Assembly (NCBI GenBank): GCA_022885665.1
Contig: JAGQDJ010000191.1
Location: forward strand, 1-64,000
Direction of reading: 5' to 3'
DNA length: 64,000 bases
Origin: Triops longicaudatus
Taxonomy: Eukaryota; Arthropoda; Branchiopoda; Notostraca; Triopsidae
Part shown: piece after piece, positions 58,701 through 64,000 of the stretch
Layout of the letters: each line of letters begins with the position of its first letter
How positions within the stretch are numbered: the stretch's first letter is position 1
The notes under the pieces: model-generated
The model's database searches: none
What the model was told of the DNA's origin: nothing
The model's input: the letters and a program-made list of their open reading frames with translations, nothing else
Position numbers and translations under genes: made by a program

Positions 58701-61700
58701 ATGTATTTTAAATAATACCTTTCTTTTCGTCTTTTGCGGCTTCTGCTGAGCCTGGAGTAGGTACGAATTCAGCTACGTTGGGGTTCATATTGTCTTTTTG
58801 GGTTTGAGGATCAGAGGAACTGCTGGTTTCAGCCGTCGTAGCACTAGTAGTCGTTGTAGTCGAAGATGACGTTGACCCTACATTAGGGACAATGAAAGGG
58901 ACCAGGGAAGGCAGTCCCAGAGTCGACGAAGGTAAAATGGGCCATTTTTCGGGTTCTTTAACGGTTCGGACTTTGACGCCATCTTTGATTTCCAAAACTT
59001 GGGATTCTTGGAGTGCTTGGATCACGAGGTTCACGTCTTGCGTCAACGCTTGGACACGATGGAACGACGCAATCAAGGATATCGACAAATAACCTTCGGC
59101 ATCCATTTTACGCCGCAGGAAGAAGTCTCGTTGCAGATTTTCTTCACTGAAATAATATTCTCTGCAAAAAAAAAGAACATGTTTCAATTTTCTCGTTTTT
59201 CTGATTATGAATTCAAACATTTCTTACCGCTACAAATTTCCAGATTTTTTAAAAATTTTCTTCTTGAATATTAAAGTTTTCAAATAAAATACGCGAAAGT
59301 ATGGTAAAATGTTTAATATAATATACAAATATTTAATATGACTAGTTTTGGACGAAATGCGGAAATACTTACACTTGCTTCCTAACAAAATCTTTAATAG
59401 CGGAATTACTATCCGGCGTCGGCGTAAATCCGTTAGCGTACGCGTAATAGGGTGTGGCAATGGGAGCTACGAAGGGCGTCACAAATGCAGAGTCTTGGCT
59501 GCCGTAGTCGGCAAGGTAGGCGGTAGGCATGACGGGGAACTCGATTCCATTGGCAGCAATCAAATCGGCTCCCAAATGTTCCGACGCGGGGCGGGAACGT
59601 CCTGGGTTGGAACGGTTACGAAGCCGATTCCTGTTGCGTGAGCTTCGCGAACTGCGAGTGTTCCTTGACGGTGCGCGATCGTTCATGGCTTCATTGCCGT
59701 TGCCATCTAAAAGAAAATATTATCATGAATAATAATCAATTTTTACATGTTGGGATATTCTAAATCCGTATTTTGAATTACTTCTTGCGTAGGTTTCTTA
59801 ATTTAACTTGCTACATATTGTCACTAATTCAATTTGCTTTCAGTGTAGATTTATAATGAGCAGCAGGTCAAGATAAATGTAATATATCGTAATATGGTAA
59901 CGCGCCCTTTTAATTTACTGTGGTTTATACGATGCATTTACGACTAAAAAAGGCGACGCAAGACTATGAAGTTGACTTCTTAGTATACTTTCAATATTAT
60001 GCTAATTTAACTTCTTTCTGCACTTTCAAGACGACTGGGAAGTAAACTTCTCAGTATACTTCGGAGTTGACTCGAAGTATACTTTCGAGATTAGGCGAAG
60101 TTAACTTTTTCTGTACTTTCAAGACGACTGCAAAGTGAACTTCGTAGTATACTTCCGAGACGATTGGGAAGGTGACTTTGAAGTATAGTTCCACTTCCTT
60201 CGAACTTCGAAAATGAACACGTGCTGCCTCACGCCTGCCGCCTGGTGGCCATACCTCTCTCTATCCAATCTTCACCTTGGCAACAGTTTTCACTGTTGGC
60301 GCGCTGTCAAAACCCACGTCGCATGCTACAACGAACGAAACATAAATACTCCCAAAAATTCCCTAACTGCGCAACAGGTTTTCGTTACAAAACCTCATTT
60401 CCTTAACAGTATACAAAACTATTCCTAGTATATTATTATCTCACAGGCTCAAGCAAAGTTTCTCTATAAGCAACAAATTACAGATAAAAATTTTCCCTCA
60501 ACAAAGACTTGTGCCTTTTGCTCAGAAGATAAGAAACGACGGTCCCATTCCTTATCCGTACCGAAAAGACATTTGCTCTACTTTGAGCCAAACGAAAGTC
60601 GTCAGCTTTCTTGACAATGGCCATGTCAGCCAAACGCATAATTTCCTTGGCTGACATAAAGCGAAAACTTGACGCGTGAACAGATCCACGCGCGAAAACG
60701 GCCAAACAAGCTATGCTACCTTTGCGGTTATTTTCCATTTCTCGAGGTTTGTTTTTCCCACGTTTGGGTAATTCAATGTCCATGGGCACCCAACGTGGTT
60801 TCGGTCCCTTTTTCTTCGTTTCTTGACTTTCTCGGTTTTCCTTGCCATCACGTGCTCCTCTTCCCGACGCAGCCATGGGCGATTTCTTCTTTTCATCCTT
60901 TTTGTTGCTCTGACTGCTGCTGAGGTTCTTTTGTTGTTGTTGTACTTGACTCGACACGTTCTCGTCATCCGAGCTCACTATTTCACCTTCTTCCAACTCT
61001 TCCTGAATCACAGGCTCGCTCCAATCCAACCCTCCCGTCTTCGCTACCGCTTGATCCTCTGAAGATTCTTTATCCGAGCTTTTACCAGTCGGCTTCTAAA
61101 AATTTACAACCAATTTAATAACAGACTCAACAACATTTAGTTTAACTACCTAAATTACGTATGTAATTTAGGTAGTTTGCGTAATTGCGTAAAAATAAAC
61201 TACTTAAATAAATTACTTAAATTTTAATCGTTCTTTTAGAATTGACTTAAACTTTCTTGAACTTGTCTAAGTCGAATAAACATTTTCGGTAAATTTCTTT
61301 TAAGCAACGTTAGAGGAATTAAATAAACAAAGTACAATTTTAGGAAATAATTGTGTCTTACATCAGCCATGGCAACCTCTCCTAAAGTGGGCCAGTCATT
61401 GACGTCACTGAAGTCGCTCGCCTAGAACAAATTGTATTAATACCAATTGCAATACTTGACAACGAATAACCGATGTATACCTTCACATTGATTTTCCTCT
61501 TATCCAGCGTAGAAGCCTTGACGATCGTCGCCTGAACGGGAGCAGAGGCCGTTTTCGCTGAAAACGAAGAAAATAGGTCAATCTTAAATTTTTTCCAATA
61601 ACACTACTTAACTATCCGTCAAAATTTAAAGAAATACGTGAATATTTCAAGAACACAAAATGGCGTCTAGATTGCCTGACCCCCTGAGAAATCCAACACG

Positions 61701-63549
61701 TGTTCTTTGCGTTTATCAACGACGTATTTCCCGCCTATCCAATCTCCTTTTTTCTTAAAAAAAAAAAAAAAAAAAAATTGCCATTGGTCACCTTCAGCTG
61801 GTGAAGGATTTTAACACTGTCTTCTCAAGGGCGACAACTTGACACCCCTAACGGTTTTAATGAGCGACCAATACGCCAGTTGTCGACCTCCTCTCCCCTT
61901 TACACACCCCCAAGTTCACATTAGTATGCCATGCGTTTAAAAAAAGCTCTCCCGCATCGCTTAAATGGGTTGGAGCAACGCAGCACGCGGTTGTCTTTCG
62001 ATAAGCGTTGCTGTAAAAGGCAAGCACAAGGCATGAAACAGGTTCCTTTGGGCTTCTGAATAGTTACGGGATCGCGACCACGTCGACCCAAGGTATACGC
62101 AAAGCAGTTATGTCTCTTTACGCAGGATAACCACCGTGCGTTGCGATTCCACAGGTTTTTACAGCTTTCAAAACAACTGCGACCTTTGACAAATTGCGCG
62201 AAAAGCCCTTGAGATGACCATGTGGATAACGGTACACTATTGCAAAGACCTTGTTGGACAAAACAACGTGTTAACTGTGTTTTCACTGTTGGAAACTCGC
62301 TCAGTACCGAGTGTGACTAATGGCTTCCAATCTGATTGGAATATCAAAGTGTTCCCTAACTCCGGTTAAGACGCGCGTAACGTTCGAATAATGACGATAT
62401 GATGTAATTCTAACGCCAATATTCGTTATTGTAACGAACAAGGTAATCTGCGATAACTGTTAAGATGCCAGTGGGAACGCAGCCGAAGACGGTGGTTGAC
62501 AACCTTAGTAGCACACGTCTCCAAAGCGTCTTATGAAAGTCTACCAACATCTAGATCTTTATTATATAACTGATAATTTGGAAGTCGAATAGTTGCGAAT
62601 AATTGGCAAAATCAGATTCAGTGTTTGAGGAATACGCTGGAAAATCGCAATACGGAACAGTAGTTATGTCACTTATCCTTGCAACTCCGTTCTCTGATCG
62701 CTTTTCTCATGTACTTAGATTTTACTCGTGAAATAAGGCTCAAATTCCAGCGAAGAAGGCAAAAAAAAATCGGCCGTGAAAGGAAAGTTCATATAATAAA
62801 ATATTTCCCAAATCGTTTTTCCACGAGGCATAAGCAGCGACTGAAGGAAATTGCCTTGTGCTAACGACACGGCAGTTGCGTGAACGTTGTTCCATGCCTT
62901 CGTTCGAACTCCTTAAACGTGGAAACTTTCGAACCTTTTACAGCGAATCTTGCTACAGAAATTGTCCCTGCTGACTCGTGACGTGCTTGAATTAAAAGTG
63001 CGCGTGTAAACTCGCTAAGCTAGCCCCTGGTTAATTCATTGTTGCCTAGTGAATATAGTGAGTCAGTGATTAGTGGGACAGTTAGCTCGTATTATTCAAT
63101 ATAAGAAGAAATACTGTACGTGGATGAGGCAGAGCTTTGGGAGCAGGAGCGGGAGTAGGTTTTTCAGGTGCTGTCGGAGCAGGTTTCGTTCGATTTTGCG
63201 CTGGAGGTCGGCTGGAAGGCTGTTTCGCGTTTCCGAGCGGTTTCTTTTGCCCAACAATGACAGAAGCAGCACTGCTATTGACAGTCCACGGATTGACTTT
63301 GGGTAATGGTGCAGCGACAAATTTCGGTTTTTCGGGCTCGTTATTCTCTTCGGTTTCGTTGCCAATCTGTTCTTCGATAACAGGTGCTTGTGCAACTTGA
63401 GCGTTCATGTTCATGGAATTTTCCATGTTGGACGAATTCTGAATTTTGTCACTAACTGCAAGGGTTTTATTGTTATTTTGACTGGTGGCTACTTCAGAAA
63501 CAGGCATGGTTGCAGGAGAAAGGAGAGGTAACGTCTCTCCAGACGCCAT
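55769..63549 (-). CDS. LARP1: La-related protein 1 (LARP1), RNA- and cap-binding translation regulator
   Basis: Eleven minus-strand coding exons join in frame: 63549-63120, 61557-61481, 61421-61362, 61095-60720, 59706-59373, 59161-58719, 58319-57874, 57523-57138, 56889-56723, 56666-56412 and 56172-55769, giving 1125 residues. The ATG at 63549 sits in AACATGG. N-terminal low-complexity sequence contains the KVNPWT motif and, from exons 3 and 4, SDFSDVNDWPTLGE and PRWVPMDIELP. The La motif is at about 423-490 (EYYFSEENLQRDFFLRRKM, then LIASFHRVQAL). A conserved middle region (LIVTQTPVAPPRP, HVGWIMD) precedes the DM15 repeats at about 885-1035 (MNTLFRFWSFFLR, YRYGAECLFRYFSYGLE, GQLYGLEKFWAFKKY). 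LARP1 binds the m7G cap and TOP motif downstream of mTORC1 in the cytoplasm. The last 90 residues are Arg/Ser/Pro-rich. All key segments are present, so the gene looks intact. Confidence 0.95.
59707..60719 (-). other. LARP1 intron 4 with a tandem repeat
   Basis: The phase-1 intron joins MENNRK to DGNGNEAM. It contains the degenerate tandem repeat at 59969-60192. No further coding exon is recognised. Confidence 0.6.
59969..60192. repeat. Degenerate tandem repeat, about 35-base period with AGTATACT cores
   Basis: Units of the form AAGTnnACTTCnnAGTATACTTTC begin at about 59969, 60040, 60064, 60098, 60133 and 60169. Those from 60064 on are spaced 34-36 bases apart. A linker like CAAGACGACTGGG lies between most of them (60028, 60120, 60155). 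It lies in a LARP1 intron. Confidence 0.75.
61558..63119 (-). other. LARP1 intron 1
   Basis: A 1.56 kb phase-1 intron between the first two coding exons. It holds a 21-base A run (61757-61777) and an unexplained Cys-rich open stretch on the same strand (62316-61921), described separately. Confidence 0.6.
61921..62316 (-). other. Cysteine-rich open stretch of unknown nature inside LARP1 intron 1
   Basis: About 130 open codons between a TAG and a TAA at 61921-61923, with 11 cysteines, a basic composition and no ATG near the start (a GTG is at 62286). Part of it, LFAQF followed by CFESCKNLWNRN and SCVKRHNCF, vaguely recalls the cysteine spacing of crustacean hyperglycaemic/ion-transport peptides (C-x2-C-x12-C-x3-C), but the spacings here are 3, 12 and 5. 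There is no signal peptide. It could be an exon fragment, a decayed gene or chance. Confidence 0.15.
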
Positions 63550-64000
63550 GTTCTGATACACGTTCGCCAAAGCACACTATTCCAAGTTCTTTTTTAAGCA
63601 CGTAAAGTTTCCACAGGGAAGGTAACAAAGTCACGCAATTGTTACAGGGAGTAAAGGATCTGAAAAAGTTAATTAGACTCTGGTTCTAACACTGAAACAT
63701 GTTCAACCACGAGAGAAATGAGGGGAAAGCTGCTCCACACGACACACGTGCGTTACAGCGTCCGCCATCACAGGCTTATTCCTTTGCTCACAGCCACGTT
63801 TTTCGGAAATGGGGACGTCAAACCCCGTTCCCGGCCTTCACGGGTTCTCTGGAATATATCCAGCGCCACCTCGTTGCCAAGTCAAACTAAGGTCACCTCA
63901 TGGGTGAGACCCGACAAGGGGATTTTGGAAAATAAGACTTAACGATAGTTGGCTTAAATAATTCGCTATTTATTTTAAATTAATCTTAAATAAAATGACC
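63550..64000. other. LARP1 5' flank
   Basis: This should include the LARP1 5' UTR and proximal promoter. I see no TATA box and no other gene; short open frames at 63699-63942 overlap one another and have no recognisable domain. Confidence 0.45.

Overview
This is eukaryotic genomic DNA, almost certainly from an arthropod and most likely a crustacean-like one. The protein-coding genes are split by many GT-AG introns, base composition is AT-rich, a non-LTR retrotransposon and small inverted-repeat elements are present, and the gene complement is animal-specific. Key pointers are a sulfakinin/CCK-type receptor, a spondin with an inserted Kunitz domain, a HAND bHLH factor and LARP1. I cannot name the species from sequence alone.

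Layout from left to right. Positions 1-1180 hold the decayed RNase H end of a non-LTR retrotransposon (minus strand). A cholecystokinin/sulfakinin-type GPCR runs on the plus strand (2196-14466, four coding exons, 8.8 kb first intron). It converges on an F-spondin-like matrix protein gene on the minus strand (28029 down to 16211, 13 coding exons). The spondin introns hold a second, 5'-truncated copy of the same retrotransposon, two short pogo-like TA-flanked elements and an (ATT)n microsatellite. About 1.1 kb away, head to head with spondin, is an uncharacterised multi-pass membrane protein on the plus strand (29153-31524, 8 exons). It is tail to tail with a lysosomal GH27 glycosidase, alpha-N-acetylgalactosaminidase-like, on the minus strand (36766 down to 32128). 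A gene-poor 10 kb stretch leads into the heart/mesoderm transcription factor HAND (46947-49525, plus, 3 exons). After another 6 kb without recognisable genes comes the complete coding region of LARP1 on the minus strand (63549 down to 55769, 11 exons). For every gene I joined exons by hand: the phases close without a break, giving predicted products of 486, 795, 429, 455/453, 248 and 1125 residues.

The most interesting signal is in the glycosidase gene. Two homologous, tandemly duplicated exons (33711-33805 and 33443-33531) have identical entry and exit phases. Using both, or neither, shifts the frame and soon meets a stop, so they look like mutually exclusive alternative exons. The duplicated segment carries the Ser-Trp-Pro-X loop that in this family sets whether the sugar 2-position may be N-acetyl or hydroxyl, and the two exons differ there (Val versus Ala). 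The gene may therefore encode two substrate-tuned enzymes. Apart from this, the genes are unrelated functionally and I see no operon-like organisation.
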